Shown in pieces: positions 17,686-27,173 of a stretch of 64,000 nt of DNA (the first letter of the stretch is position 1; the number at the start of each line of letters is the position of its first letter). Source of the DNA: Streptomyces sp. NBC_01723 (GTDB lineage: Bacteria; Actinomycetota; Actinomycetes; Streptomycetales; Streptomycetaceae). The stretch lies in NCBI RefSeq assembly GCF_036246005.1, contig NZ_CP109171.1, positions 8,698,256 to 8,762,255 on the forward strand, read 5' to 3'. The notes under the pieces were generated by a model that did not search any database, had not been told where the DNA came from, and saw only the letters and a list, made by a program, of their open reading frames with translations. The position numbers and the translations under genes are program-made.

Positions 17686-18834
17686 TCAGGCGGCTCGGCC
17701 GGTGAAAGAGCGGCTGAACTGCTGGCCCGACTGGACCATGCCGCGGACGTTGCCGAGCCGCTTCCTTTCGTACTCTCCGAGAGCCTGCGCCACCGTCGAT
17801 CCGCGCACGCCCGCAGCAACGGATTCGGCGACGGCCTCGGCGTCGTGGAGCGATGCGCTGAAGCCCGAGCCGGTCATCGGCGTCGGCACATGCGCGGCAT
17901 CTCCCACCAGGGCAAGACGCCCGTTAACGAGTTTATCGGGGACGTACTCGGCGATGGGGGTGCCGATGACGGCACGCCGCTCGATGCAATCGAGGATGGC
18001 CTCACGCCAGGGCGACGGCCACAGGTCTTCGGCTTTGTCCGCGAGCTCGCGCAAGGTCGCCTCCGGTATGTCGCCGGAGGTGAGCGACCGACGCACGACG
18101 TTGCCGACAACACTGCCCGTTTCGCATAGGAGATTGTTGTGGCTCGCGTCGTACCAGGCCCAGCCGACCTGGCGCGAGCCCGGGGCGACGGAACCGTCGG
18201 GGCCGGGCAGTGGGTAGCCGAGGAGATAGTCCTCTCCGCCACTGAGGATGTCGACGTCCCGCGGCAGGCGGCGCGAGGACGCGAGCGAGGACTCGTTGGT
18301 GAGGCCGAGCCAGATCAGGTAGCCGGCGAACGCCGCGTCGGGCTTGTCGGGTGCGACGCCGACGCGCACGACGCTTCCGTGGCCATCCGCTCCGATCACG
18401 ACATCACCTCGGAATGTCTGCTGGTCCGAGGTGATCACCCACGCGGAATCCGCGTCCTGGTCGACGCTCCGTACGAGCGTATGGGGGCGCAGCTCGATAT
18501 AGGGGTCGGCGTCGGCGGCCGCCCGGAGCCGGGCGTGGACCGCCATCCAGCTCTGCACACCGGGGGCCACTGAACTCAGTGGCGCCGAACCGCCGTGTGC
18601 GTGACGAGATCCCGTGATTCTGCTGAGGAGGCCCTCACTCACCCCGCCGAGAGCAGCCCCCTTCCGGGCCCGAGGGGCGGCTCCCGATCGCTCCAGCATC
18701 GTCACGTCGACTCCGGCGTGCGACAGGGCCAAAGCGGTCATCAGACCCGCGAGAGATGCACCGACGACGATGGCGGCGCCCTGGCGCTCGTCCCGGTTCC
18801 CGGAACGGGGCACGTCGCGCATAGCTGTGGTCAT
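17686..18834 (-). CDS. FAD-dependent monooxygenase
   Basis: A 382-residue single-component flavin hydroxylase: GASLAG at residues 25-30, VVIGADGHGS near 145 and VGDAAHVPTPMTGSG near 310. It lacks the C-terminal thioredoxin-like domain of the longer polyketide hydroxylases. I chose the ATG at 18834 because GAGGAG lies 8 nt upstream. The preceding 275 bp contain a copy of the regulator-linked promoter block (18986-19075), so the gene is probably in the same regulon as the reductases to its right. The substrate is unknown; quinone or phenol turnover fits the neighbours. Confidence 0.85.
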   Translation of the reverse strand: MTTAMRDVPRSGNRDERQGAAIVVGASLAGLMTALALSHAGVDVTMLERSGAAPRARKGAALGGVSEGLLSRITGSRHAHGGSAPLSSVAPGVQSWMAVHARLRAAADADPYIELRPHTLVRSVDQDADSAWVITSDQQTFRGDVVIGADGHGSVVRVGVAPDKPDAAFAGYLIWLGLTNESSLASSRRLPRDVDILSGGEDYLLGYPLPGPDGSVAPGSRQVGWAWYDASHNNLLCETGSVVGNVVRRSLTSGDIPEATLRELADKAEDLWPSPWREAILDCIERRAVIGTPIAEYVPDKLVNGRLALVGDAAHVPTPMTGSGFSASLHDAEAVAESVAAGVRGSTVAQALGEYERKRLGNVRGMVQSGQQFSRSFTGRAA

Positions 18835-18985
18835 GCTGTTGTTCTCCTCAGGGGAGTCGTCACGGTGGTGGTGTGGCCGGGCGCGCTGTGGCGGACGCCG
18901 AGGCTCGGGGTGAACATCTCGGCGGCGCTGTCCAGCGTGCTCACCGGGCTCTTGCCAGTTGGGGCCCCATCCCCACGGAAGGGGG

Positions 18986-19075
18986 ACACTGACCATGCAA
19001 CCGGCAATGGCGATGACGTGGGAGTCTCGGTTGTGAGGGGCACCTGCAGGGACCCCCAGCTGGCATCCTGCAGGC
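18986..19075. promoter_or_regulatory. Duplicated promoter/operator block A
   Basis: About 90 bp nearly identical to 27025-27116. It includes ACCATGCAACCGG, GGAGTCTC, a TTGTGAGGGG core (19031-19040) and CAGGGACCCCCAG. It lies upstream of the FAD monooxygenase. The core also occurs, inverted, before the MmyB-type regulator gene, so this is probably its operator. Confidence 0.6.
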
Positions 19076-19109
19076 CACGCCCTTTGGACCACTGGGCACT
19101 GCCGGACGC

Positions 19110-20111
19110 TCAGTGTGAGAGCAGCGCGCCGAGGTCGATCTTCCCGCTCTGCACTTGCGCGTCGTGGGGCTCGTTGAGTCCGCCGTCGGTGATGTACAAC
19201 CGCTTCCCGCGCACTGCGGTGGCGGTGGGCGAGGCGAGGCCGTCCGAGGCGGTCAGCACGGTCCTGGTGGTGCCGTTCGGATAGACGACCACGATCTTGT
19301 TCTGTGTGTTCAGCGCGGCGAACACGACGTTGGAGTGGTCACTGAGGAAATTGAAGTCATCGATGCCAGTGAGGCCGTCGGCGACCGTGTGGATCCGGCC
19401 CGGAGTTCCGGTGGCGGTGACGGGGACCCGCAGCAGGGTGCCCTTGCTGAGGTTGGAGACCCATACGGCGCCGTTGTGGAAACGGAGTCCGTTCGCACCG
19501 TACGGCACGGGGGCGGACGCCTTGATCGCGAGGGCGGGGTCGACCAGCCAGGCGGCCGCGGGGCCGCCGGCGACCGGGACGGCCCAGACGGTGCCCTTCT
19601 GGCTGTCGGCGACGTACAAGGTGCGCCCGGCCGGATCGATGGCCAGACCGTTGGGGACTCTGTCGACGGGCAGGGCCGCGATGCGGTGAGGAGTGCCGCC
19701 GGGCGGCAGCTTCCACACCCCGTTCCGGGAGGCGTCGGAGGACCAGACGTTGTAGTAGACGGTGCCGTCGTGGCCGCGAGTGTTGCCGGTGATCCCGTCG
19801 CCCTTTTGCCCGGTGACCAGCACCGTGCGGTGCCCGGACGGCGTGATCCGCACCAGTGCCGGCCGTTCGCCCGCGGGCGTGCCCACCATCGAGACGGTCA
19901 GCGAATTGTCCGGGGCGACGGTGATGTTCTCGGGCACGTCGCCGGTGGCGAAGTCGAAGGCGGCCACGGTCTTCACATGGGTGACGGCGGGCTGCGCGTC
20001 CGTTTGTCCGGTCGCGGCGGACGCGTACGGTGCCGAGACGATGACGGCTGCCGTCGCGGAGATCGCCGCGAGCTTGAACGGCTTCTTCATGGATATGTTT
20101 TTCGTGGTCAT
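19110..20111 (-). CDS. Secreted SMP-30/NHL-type beta-propeller protein
   Basis: A 333-residue exported protein. An N-terminal signal peptide (basic MKKPFK, a hydrophobic core, then APYASAA) precedes repeated blade motifs such as PNGLAIDPAGRTLYVADS and GANGLRFHNGAVWVSNL, typical of SMP-30/gluconolactonase-like or NHL propellers. These act as lactonases or as binding scaffolds; metal ligands cannot be assigned by eye. The start ATG at 20111 has AAAGAG upstream; an internal ATG seven codons later is an alternative. It is downstream of the aldo-keto reductase on the same strand. Confidence 0.75.
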   Translation of the reverse strand: MTTKNISMKKPFKLAAISATAAVIVSAPYASAATGQTDAQPAVTHVKTVAAFDFATGDVPENITVAPDNSLTVSMVGTPAGERPALVRITPSGHRTVLVTGQKGDGITGNTRGHDGTVYYNVWSSDASRNGVWKLPPGGTPHRIAALPVDRVPNGLAIDPAGRTLYVADSQKGTVWAVPVAGGPAAAWLVDPALAIKASAPVPYGANGLRFHNGAVWVSNLSKGTLLRVPVTATGTPGRIHTVADGLTGIDDFNFLSDHSNVVFAALNTQNKIVVVYPNGTTRTVLTASDGLASPTATAVRGKRLYITDGGLNEPHDAQVQSGKIDLGALLSH

Positions 20112-20281
20112 TGCACTCTTTCGTTCTTTCCATCGGCGCCGCACGGGTACCGAGGTGTTCAGCGCTTTGGAGGCAGCAATGGGGAGAGCCACGACCGGGC
20201 CCAGGCCCGTGAGCCGTTCGGGCCCGGCCGGAGGGGGGGCGTCAGCGGCGCTGACGACGTGCCTGATCGGCTGGGGAGTCC

Positions 20282-21166
20282 CTAGTCGGGGATTGGGAAG
20301 CCGGCGTTCTCCAGGTTGAGCGAGTCCGGGTCGGGTCCGCCGCGTACGCCGGTGTCGAGGGCGTCGATCGCGGCCACCTCGTCGGGTGTCAGGGCGAAGT
20401 CGAAGACGTCGAAGTTCTCGGCGATGCGATGGGCTTTGACGGACTTGGGGATCGCGCAGAAGCCGTGGTCGAGGTGCCAGCGCAGCACGATCTGCGCGGA
20501 CGTCTTTGCATGCTTGTCGGCCAGGGCCGTGATGACGGGGTCCTCAAGAGGGTTCGTCTCGGCGCCTCGGTAGACGTAGGAGCCGCCGATGGGCGACCAC
20601 GACTGGGTCAGGATGCCGTGGCTTTCGTTCGCTGCGCGCCACTCGGGCTGCGTGTAGTAGGGGTGCACCTGGATTTGGTTGACGGCCGGGACGATGTCGG
20701 TGCGGGAGATGAGCTCTTCGAGCTGTTTGGGCGTCTGGTTCGACACGCCGATCGCACGGACGCGCCCCTCGGCGAGGAGCTTCTCCGCCGCCTTGTACGC
20801 CGCGATCGTCCTCTCGAAGTCGGACGGCAACGGCTGGTGCAGCAGCCACAGGTCGAGCTGCTCGATGCCCATTTTGCGCAGACTTACGTCGAAAGCCCGC
20901 AGCGCGGAGTCGTAGCCGTAGTCGCTGATCCACACCTTGGTCGTCACGAAGATCTCGGAGCGGTCCATGTCGGAGCGGGCGATCGCCTCACCGACCTCCC
21001 GCTCGTTGAAGTAGGCGGCGGCGGTGTCGATCAGCCGGTAGCCGTCGTGCAGCGCGGTCAGGACCGCGTCGGTGGTCTCCTCGGGGGCGCTCTGGTAGAC
21101 GCCGAGTCCCAGGGCGGGGATCTGGACGCCGTTGTTCAGGGTGATGAGTGGGTTCGTTGCGGTCAT
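20282..21166 (-). CDS. Aldo/keto reductase
   Basis: A 294-residue TIM-barrel NADPH-dependent oxidoreductase of the AKR5-like group. The catalytic tetrad is visible: Asp and Tyr in LIDTAAAYFNE, Lys in FVTTKVWI and His in LWLLHQPLP. The C-terminal PKSVKAHRIAEN binds the adenosine phosphate. It is paralogous to the reductase at 26078-26959 (same HYxxDTAxxYxNE frame and the same RGGPDPDS tail). The ATG at 21166 has GGAG 7 nt upstream. It probably reduces aldehydes or 2-oxo compounds. Confidence 0.9.
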   Translation of the reverse strand: MTATNPLITLNNGVQIPALGLGVYQSAPEETTDAVLTALHDGYRLIDTAAAYFNEREVGEAIARSDMDRSEIFVTTKVWISDYGYDSALRAFDVSLRKMGIEQLDLWLLHQPLPSDFERTIAAYKAAEKLLAEGRVRAIGVSNQTPKQLEELISRTDIVPAVNQIQVHPYYTQPEWRAANESHGILTQSWSPIGGSYVYRGAETNPLEDPVITALADKHAKTSAQIVLRWHLDHGFCAIPKSVKAHRIAENFDVFDFALTPDEVAAIDALDTGVRGGPDPDSLNLENAGFPIPD

Positions 21167-21233
21167 GGTTCGCTCCAATCGTGGTGGGCGCACGCAGCGG
21201 TGCCCGCGTGAGGACGGGAAGGGGGACGCGGGC

Positions 21234-22022
21234 TCAGTCGGCAGAGACTGCTGTGGGCAGCTCGACGTCTGTGAGGTCGGCGCAGTACGTCAGCAGCCGA
21301 TCCTGCACTTCGGGCGACTGCGTCGCCGGGTGCGGAGGGCGGGGCTGCTGGTGGTGGAAGTAGCGGCCGGTGACCAGCGCCGCCGCGTCGTCGGCGGCCG
21401 CCAGCCATGCCTGGGTCACCGGAGCCAGCCGCAGGTCGTCGGTGGCGCCACTGCCGCCCATCTTCGTGGCGACCCAGCCCGGGTCGACGGCGTTGGAGAG
21501 CACCTCGGGCCATTTCCTAGCGACGGCGAGCGTGAGAGCGGTGACGTGGAACTTCGACTCCGAGTACGCCTGGGAGCCCTGCCACGGCCGCGTCGTCCAC
21601 TGCGGGTCCCACAGGGTGGCCTCGCCGCTGTGGTGCATGCCGGAGCTGAGATAGATGAGCCGTCGAGGCGGTGTGATCAGCGCCGTGAGGAGGTAGGGCG
21701 CCAGCACGTTGACCGCGAAGACGTCCGAGAGACCGTCTTCGGTCTCCACCTTGCCTCGCCCGTAGTAGCCGACGCCGGCGTTGTGGATGACCGCGTCGAA
21801 GGTGCCCAGGTCGTTGACCTGGGTGGCCACGTCGCGGCTCTGGGCGATGCTGGAGAGGTCACCGACGGCGACGCCCGCGTGGTCCGGGAGCGCGGCGTGT
21901 GCGTCGCGGGCCCGGGTGTTGTTGCGTGCGTGGAGCGCCACCGTGTGGCCCTGCCGCACGAGCAGTTGGGCGGCCATCAGGCCGAGGCCGTCGGTGGAAC
22001 CGGTGATAAAGATGCGAGCCAT
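21234..22022 (-). CDS. SDR-family oxidoreductase (retinol dehydrogenase-like)
   Basis: A 262-residue short-chain dehydrogenase: cofactor motif TGSTDGLG near the N-terminus, HNAGVGYYG near 84 and catalytic YSESK near 155 with YLSSG upstream. The long segment between LSSG and YSESK (HHSGEATLWDPQW) is typical of the WWOX/retinol-dehydrogenase-like branch. The ATG at 22022 follows AGGA. It lies 35 bp from the monooxygenase-like gene before it on the same strand, so it is part of the 24649-20282 run. Confidence 0.87.
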   Translation of the reverse strand: MARIFITGSTDGLGLMAAQLLVRQGHTVALHARNNTRARDAHAALPDHAGVAVGDLSSIAQSRDVATQVNDLGTFDAVIHNAGVGYYGRGKVETEDGLSDVFAVNVLAPYLLTALITPPRRLIYLSSGMHHSGEATLWDPQWTTRPWQGSQAYSESKFHVTALTLAVARKWPEVLSNAVDPGWVATKMGGSGATDDLRLAPVTQAWLAAADDAAALVTGRYFHHQQPRPPHPATQSPEVQDRLLTYCADLTDVELPTAVSAD

Positions 22023-22057
22023 GAGTATGTCCTGAAGGGTTCGGACCCCGCCTGTCG

Positions 22058-22375
22058 CTAGTCCGGGTCGCTGACCCGATTGCTGGTGGTGACCTTGAGG
22101 GGTGCGTCGAGCAGCGGGAGGAGTTGCTCGACGACCTTCGTCACGTTCGGGTGCTCGGCGTGTTCCACGACGGCTTCGGGCGAGGCCCAGCCGTCGACGA
22201 TGTAGAAGGTGTCGGGCTCGTCCGACTGCTGGTAGAGGTCGTAGTAGAGGCATCCGGCTTCGGCCCGCGCGGGGCCCACGAGCTCCAGCAGGAGCTCCTT
22301 GACCTTGGCGCGGTGGGCAGGGTTGCCGCGTACCTCGCAGATGACGTGGCGCTCTGCCGACTTGAGCGTGGTCAT
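22058..22375 (-). CDS. Quinol monooxygenase-like (ABM superfamily) protein
   Basis: A 105-residue ferredoxin-like ABM-fold protein: VICEVRGNPAHRAKVKELL, then GCLYYDLYQQSDEP and FYIVDGWASPEAVVEH. Family members (YgiN, ActVA-Orf6, monooxygenases of small quinones) act as cofactor-free oxygenases on phenolic or quinol substrates, usually as dimers. It is followed 35 bp later by an SDR and preceded 13 bp earlier by another, so it is a member of the detoxification operon. Confidence 0.85.
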   Translation of the reverse strand: MTTLKSAERHVICEVRGNPAHRAKVKELLLELVGPARAEAGCLYYDLYQQSDEPDTFYIVDGWASPEAVVEHAEHPNVTKVVEQLLPLLDAPLKVTTSNRVSDPD

Positions 22376-22388
22376 GTGGGTTCCTCCG

Positions 22389-23162
22389 TCAGTTCTGGCC
22401 GGCGTAGACGCGGGTCATGCCGCCGTCCACGACGAGGTCGACGCCCGTGATGTAGCGGCTGGTGTCCGAGGCCAGGAAGACGAGGGCGTCGCCGATGTCC
22501 TCGGCCGTTCCCACGCGTCCGGCCGGGATTTCCTTCGCGACGCGCTCGACGTAGGCGGCGATGTCGTCGTCGCTCAGCTTCTGTTCGTGGCTGTAGCCCT
22601 CGGTGGGCACCACTCCGGGGCTGATCGAGTTGACCCGGATCCCACGGTCCTTGAGGTCCGTCGTCCAGCTGCGGGCGAGGGAGCGTACGGCCGCCTTCGA
22701 CGACGCGTAGACGGCGAACCCGGGCAGCCCCATGTCGGCGGTGATCGACGCGTTGAGGACGATGGACGCGCCGTCGCGCAGGACGTCCAGCACGCTCTGC
22801 ACCGTGAGGATGACGCCCTTGATGTTGATGCCGAGCTCGCTGTCGATCTGCTCCTCGCTCAGCTCAGCGAGGGGCGTGGCGTGTCCGCCACCCGCGTTCG
22901 CGAAGAGTATGTCGAGGTGGCCGTGCGCCGCCTTGATCGTTTCGGCGACGCGCAGCATGTCGCTCTTGCTCGTGACGTCGGCTCGGATCCCGGTGGCGGA
23001 CGGGCCGAGCTTCTCCGCTGCGGCGTCAAGCACGTCCTTGCGCCGGCCCGTGATGTAGACGGTGGCTCCCTCTTCGATCAGACGCTTGGCGGCGCCGAAA
23101 CCGAGTCCGGTCGTGCCGCCGGTGACCAGGGCGATCCGCCCCTTGAGTGCCTGCGCTTCCAT
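22389..23162 (-). CDS. SDR-family oxidoreductase
   Basis: A 257-residue classical SDR: TGGTTGLG cofactor loop, ANAGGGHATP in place of NNAG, a LNASITA Ser strand and catalytic YASSK, ending with the family tail GVDLVVDGGMTRVYAGQN. The N-terminus MEAQALKGRIALVTGG is canonical. It is similar to reductases of the 3-oxoacyl-ACP reductase/glucose dehydrogenase branch. It lies 13 bp upstream of the ABM gene. The ATG at 23162 has AGGAGAAG close by. Confidence 0.9.
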   Translation of the reverse strand: MEAQALKGRIALVTGGTTGLGFGAAKRLIEEGATVYITGRRKDVLDAAAEKLGPSATGIRADVTSKSDMLRVAETIKAAHGHLDILFANAGGGHATPLAELSEEQIDSELGINIKGVILTVQSVLDVLRDGASIVLNASITADMGLPGFAVYASSKAAVRSLARSWTTDLKDRGIRVNSISPGVVPTEGYSHEQKLSDDDIAAYVERVAKEIPAGRVGTAEDIGDALVFLASDTSRYITGVDLVVDGGMTRVYAGQN

Positions 23163-23195
23163 GTGAACTTCTCCTGACGGGCAGGGCCCTCCTGA

Positions 23196-24319
<1,124 letters not shown>

Positions 24320-24649
24320 TCAGCTCGCGTCGGCGCCCTCGACGATGTTCTTCAGCTGGGTGATCGCGGACATCGCATTGGGCCAGCCGGCGTAGAACGC
24401 GATGTGGGTGATGGCCTCGACCAGCTCGTCCTTCGTCACTCCGTTCTCCAGCGCCTTCGGCAGGTGGAAGGCAAGCTGGTCGGCGCGGTAGAGGGCGACC
24501 AGGGTGGCCACGGTGATCAGGCTGCGGTCCCGCTGGGACAGTCCCTCACTCGCCCACACCTCGCCGAACAGGACGTCGTCGGTGAGCCGGACCAGTTCGG
24601 GCGCGAAGTCGCCGAGCAGCTTCTGTACGGCGGTCTGTTCTTCAGTCAT
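24320..24649 (-). CDS. Carboxymuconolactone decarboxylase-family protein
   Basis: A 109-residue CMD-fold helical protein: VWASEGLSQRDRSLITVATLVAL, then FHLPKALENGVTKDELVEA and HIAFYAGWPNAMSA. The conserved Glu, Arg and His of gamma-carboxymuconolactone decarboxylases are present; no cysteines, so no AhpD-type redox role. It leads the run of minus-strand reductase genes down to 20282. An AT-rich promoter region with a direct repeat lies just upstream, and the ATG at 24649 follows AAAGGATG. Confidence 0.88.
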   Translation of the reverse strand: MTEEQTAVQKLLGDFAPELVRLTDDVLFGEVWASEGLSQRDRSLITVATLVALYRADQLAFHLPKALENGVTKDELVEAITHIAFYAGWPNAMSAITQLKNIVEGADAS

Positions 24650-24672
24650 GGCATTTCATCCTTTCTGCGTGT

Positions 24673-24701
24673 TTAATTAGCTGAAAAACTTAATCAGCAG
24701 A
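24673..24701. promoter_or_regulatory. AT-rich promoter segment with direct repeat
   Basis: TTAATTAGCTGA (24673-24684) and TTAATCAGCAGA (24690-24701) repeat with a 17-bp period in the 94 bp between the CMD gene start and the MFS gene end. This is the most AT-rich stretch nearby, so it is probably the promoter of the minus-strand CMD operon, with the repeat as a possible activator site. Confidence 0.45.
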
Positions 24702-24718
24702 TTTGATTGGTTTATTGC

Positions 24719-24738
24719 AGGAACACCCCGTGGTGTTC
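24719..24738 (-). terminator. Short stem-loop after the MFS gene
   Basis: GGAACACC and GGTGTTCC form a perfect 8-bp stem with a CCGT loop, just past the MFS stop. It probably separates the MFS transcript from the CMD operon. Confidence 0.5.
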
Positions 24739-24743
24739 CGGAA

Positions 24744-26000
24744 TCAGGCCGCCACGTGGTGAGCCTGAGCCTTGTGCGAGGTCTCCTCGTCCGCCGCAGG
24801 CAGGGACATCTGAGGCACGGCGGTCCGGGTGGCGCGCATCGCGGCGAGGACGAGCAGGGGAATCAGGCCCAGTCCGGCCATGACCGCGCCGACCACCTCC
24901 GGTCCGGTCACGCCCAGGGAGGTGTCCAAGGTCGTGCCCGCCAGCCAGGAGACGAGGGCGATCCCCACGTTGAAGGCCGACACCGTCAAGGCAGCGGCAA
25001 GGGCGGGCGAGGAGTGTCCGAAGCGCACGGCCAGCGGGGTGGCGATCGATGTGATGCCCAGACCCGTCACACCCAGGAGCACCACCAGGACGACGGTCGC
25101 CACAGGGCTGGTGGACAGCGGGATCAGCAGGAGCAGCACCAGCACCGAGGCGACGGAGGTGGTGATGAACGTGGCCAGCGGCCTGCGGTCGCCGAGGCGC
25201 CCGGTGATGTTCGTGCCCAGCAGAGCACCGACGCCGAAACCGACCAGCACGAGAGGTACGGCTCCTTCGGAAATCCCGGTCCGCTCGGTGAGCAACGGAG
25301 AGATGTAGCTGTACGCGGCCATGAATCCACCCGTGACGAGCGCGGTGGCGGCAAGGACCAGCCACATACGGCCATGGCGCAGGACGGCGAGCTGGGAGCG
25401 GACCGAGGGTGTCACCTCGGCGCGTTCCTCGGCAGGGATGAACCGGCCGATGACCAGGGCAGCCACGACCGCGAGGGCGGCCAGCGCCCAGAACGTGCCG
25501 CGCCAGCCGATCGCCTGGCCGACCCAGGAGCCCAGCGGCACACCGGCCACGATGGCCAGGCTCATTCCGCTCATCATCACGCCCATGGCGCGGGAGGCGG
25601 CGGCCGGTCCCGCGGCGGAGGTGGCCACGACCGAGGCGACGGAGATGAAGGTGCCGGTGGCCAGCGCGGTGACCACGCGTGCCGCGAGCGCGACGGTGAA
25701 GGAGGAGCTGAGTGCGGCGATCACGTGGCCGACGGCGAATACGGCAAGCGCCATGACCAGGGTGAAACGCCTGGGCAGGCGCAGCGTGGCGATCGAGATC
25801 GTGGGCGCGCCCACGATCATGCCGACCGCGAACGCCGTGATCAGCAGGCCGGCCGTGGAGACGCTGACGCCGAGGTCGGCGGACACCTCGGACAGGAGGG
25901 CCGCGATGATGTACTCGCTGGTGATCATCAGGAAGGTGCCGAGGGCCAGCAGCGGGACGACGAACGGCAGCCTGGCGGGCTTTTCTCGGTGAGAAGACAT
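24744..26000 (-). CDS. MFS drug-efflux transporter (DHA1-like)
   Basis: A 418-residue, 12-helix major facilitator. Helix 1 is followed by a motif-D-like segment (TSEYIIAALL), the 2-3 loop carries LRLPRRFTLV and the fifth helix has the antiporter-type motif GVPLGSWVGQAIGWRG. It resembles the AraJ/CmlR-type exporters of sugars, chloramphenicol or other small molecules driven by the proton gradient. The C-terminus is a soluble His-containing tail. It is co-directional with the upstream aldo-keto reductase, so export and reduction of a toxic compound may be coupled. Confidence 0.9.
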   Translation of the reverse strand: MSSHREKPARLPFVVPLLALGTFLMITSEYIIAALLSEVSADLGVSVSTAGLLITAFAVGMIVGAPTISIATLRLPRRFTLVMALAVFAVGHVIAALSSSFTVALAARVVTALATGTFISVASVVATSAAGPAAASRAMGVMMSGMSLAIVAGVPLGSWVGQAIGWRGTFWALAALAVVAALVIGRFIPAEERAEVTPSVRSQLAVLRHGRMWLVLAATALVTGGFMAAYSYISPLLTERTGISEGAVPLVLVGFGVGALLGTNITGRLGDRRPLATFITTSVASVLVLLLLIPLSTSPVATVVLVVLLGVTGLGITSIATPLAVRFGHSSPALAAALTVSAFNVGIALVSWLAGTTLDTSLGVTGPEVVGAVMAGLGLIPLLVLAAMRATRTAVPQMSLPAADEETSHKAQAHHVAA

Positions 26001-26077
26001 GCGGAGGTAGAGCCTTTGCTGAATATGGGGTGAAACAGGGAGCCGCGTCGCGGCAGCGGCCGAGGGCCGGCGCCGGT

Positions 26078-26959
26078 TCAGCCGAAGGAGTCGGCCTTGA
26101 TGCTGTCCGGGTCGGGACCGCCGCGCAGGCCGGTGTCGAGGGCGTCGACGGCGGCCGTCTCGTCGGCGGTGAGCGCGAAGTCGAAGATGCCGATGTTCTC
26201 CGCGATGCGGTGCGGCGTGACGGACTTCGGGATCGCGGACAGGCCGTGCTCGATGTGCCAGCGCAGCACGATCTGCGCGGGGGTCTTGCCGTACCTGGCC
26301 GCGATCTGAGTGATGACCGGGTCCTGCAGCGGGCTCTTGCCCGCCTGCGGGGCCTCGGGCCAGTACAGGTTCACCGCGCCGAGGGGCGACCATGCCTGGG
26401 CGACGATGCCGAGGCCGGCATGCGCCTCGCGCAGCTCGCCCTGGATGAAGTACGGGTGCAGCTCGACCTGGTTGACCGCCGGTACGACGTCGGTGCGCAC
26501 GATCAGGTCGTCCAGACGCTCGGCGCTGAAGTTGGAGACGCCGATCGCCCGCACCCGCCCGTCGGCCAACAGCTTCTGTGCCGCCTTGTACGCGGCGACT
26601 GTGGAATCGAACTCGGACGTGTACGGAAAGTGCAGCAGGTACAGGTCCAGGTAGTCCAGGCCCAGCCTGCCCAGGCTGGCGTCGAAGGCACGCAGGGTCG
26701 CGTCGTGGCCGAAGTCCGAGAGCCACAGCTTGGTGGTCACGAAGACCTCGCCGCGGTCGACGCCGGAGGCGGCAATGCCCTCGCCGACCTCCTTCTCGTT
26801 GCCGTAAACGGCGGCGGTGTCGATCAGCCGGTAGCCGTGCTGGAGCGCGGTCGTGACCGCGGTGGCGGTCTCCTCCGGTGGGCTCTGGAAGACGCCGAGG
26901 CCGAGCGCGGGCATCTGCACGCCGTTGTTCAGCGTGATCATCGTGCTCTTGCCAGTCAT
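26078..26959 (-). CDS. Aldo/keto reductase
   Basis: A 293-residue AKR5-like reductase, clearly a paralogue of the one at 20282-21166. It has LIDTAAVYGNEKEVGEG (Asp, Tyr), FVTTKLWLSDFG (Lys), LYLLHFPYT (His) and the C-terminal PKSVTPHRIAEN and RGGPDPDS. The ATG at 26959 follows AAGGAACC. Upstream is the promoter block B (27025-27116) shared with the FAD monooxygenase. It begins the MFS transcript. Confidence 0.92.
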   Translation of the reverse strand: MTGKSTMITLNNGVQMPALGLGVFQSPPEETATAVTTALQHGYRLIDTAAVYGNEKEVGEGIAASGVDRGEVFVTTKLWLSDFGHDATLRAFDASLGRLGLDYLDLYLLHFPYTSEFDSTVAAYKAAQKLLADGRVRAIGVSNFSAERLDDLIVRTDVVPAVNQVELHPYFIQGELREAHAGLGIVAQAWSPLGAVNLYWPEAPQAGKSPLQDPVITQIAARYGKTPAQIVLRWHIEHGLSAIPKSVTPHRIAENIGIFDFALTADETAAVDALDTGLRGGPDPDSIKADSFG

Positions 26960-27024
26960 GGTGGTTCCTTGCATGAGCGGGGACGGACCGATACGAGGTT
27001 CGATACCGGTCGGCCCCAAAGCGG

Positions 27025-27116
27025 GGCACTAACCATGCAACCGGGAACGGACACGATGAGGGAGTCTCCGCTGTGAGGGGTAACAGCAGGGACCCCCAGC
27101 GGCATATGCGCAGGCC
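27025..27116. promoter_or_regulatory. Duplicated promoter/operator block B
   Basis: A near-copy of 18986-19075, with the core CTGTGAGGGGTAA at 27071-27083 and a GCTGT/ACAGC inverted pair around TACCCCTC read on the other strand. It precedes the aldo-keto reductase/MFS operon. The core matches the site before the regulator gene (28090-28134). Confidence 0.65.
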
Positions 27117-27173
27117 AAAGCCCCGCCCCTGCTGCCGGCGGCAGCCGGAGCAGGCGGGGCTATGGACGTCGGT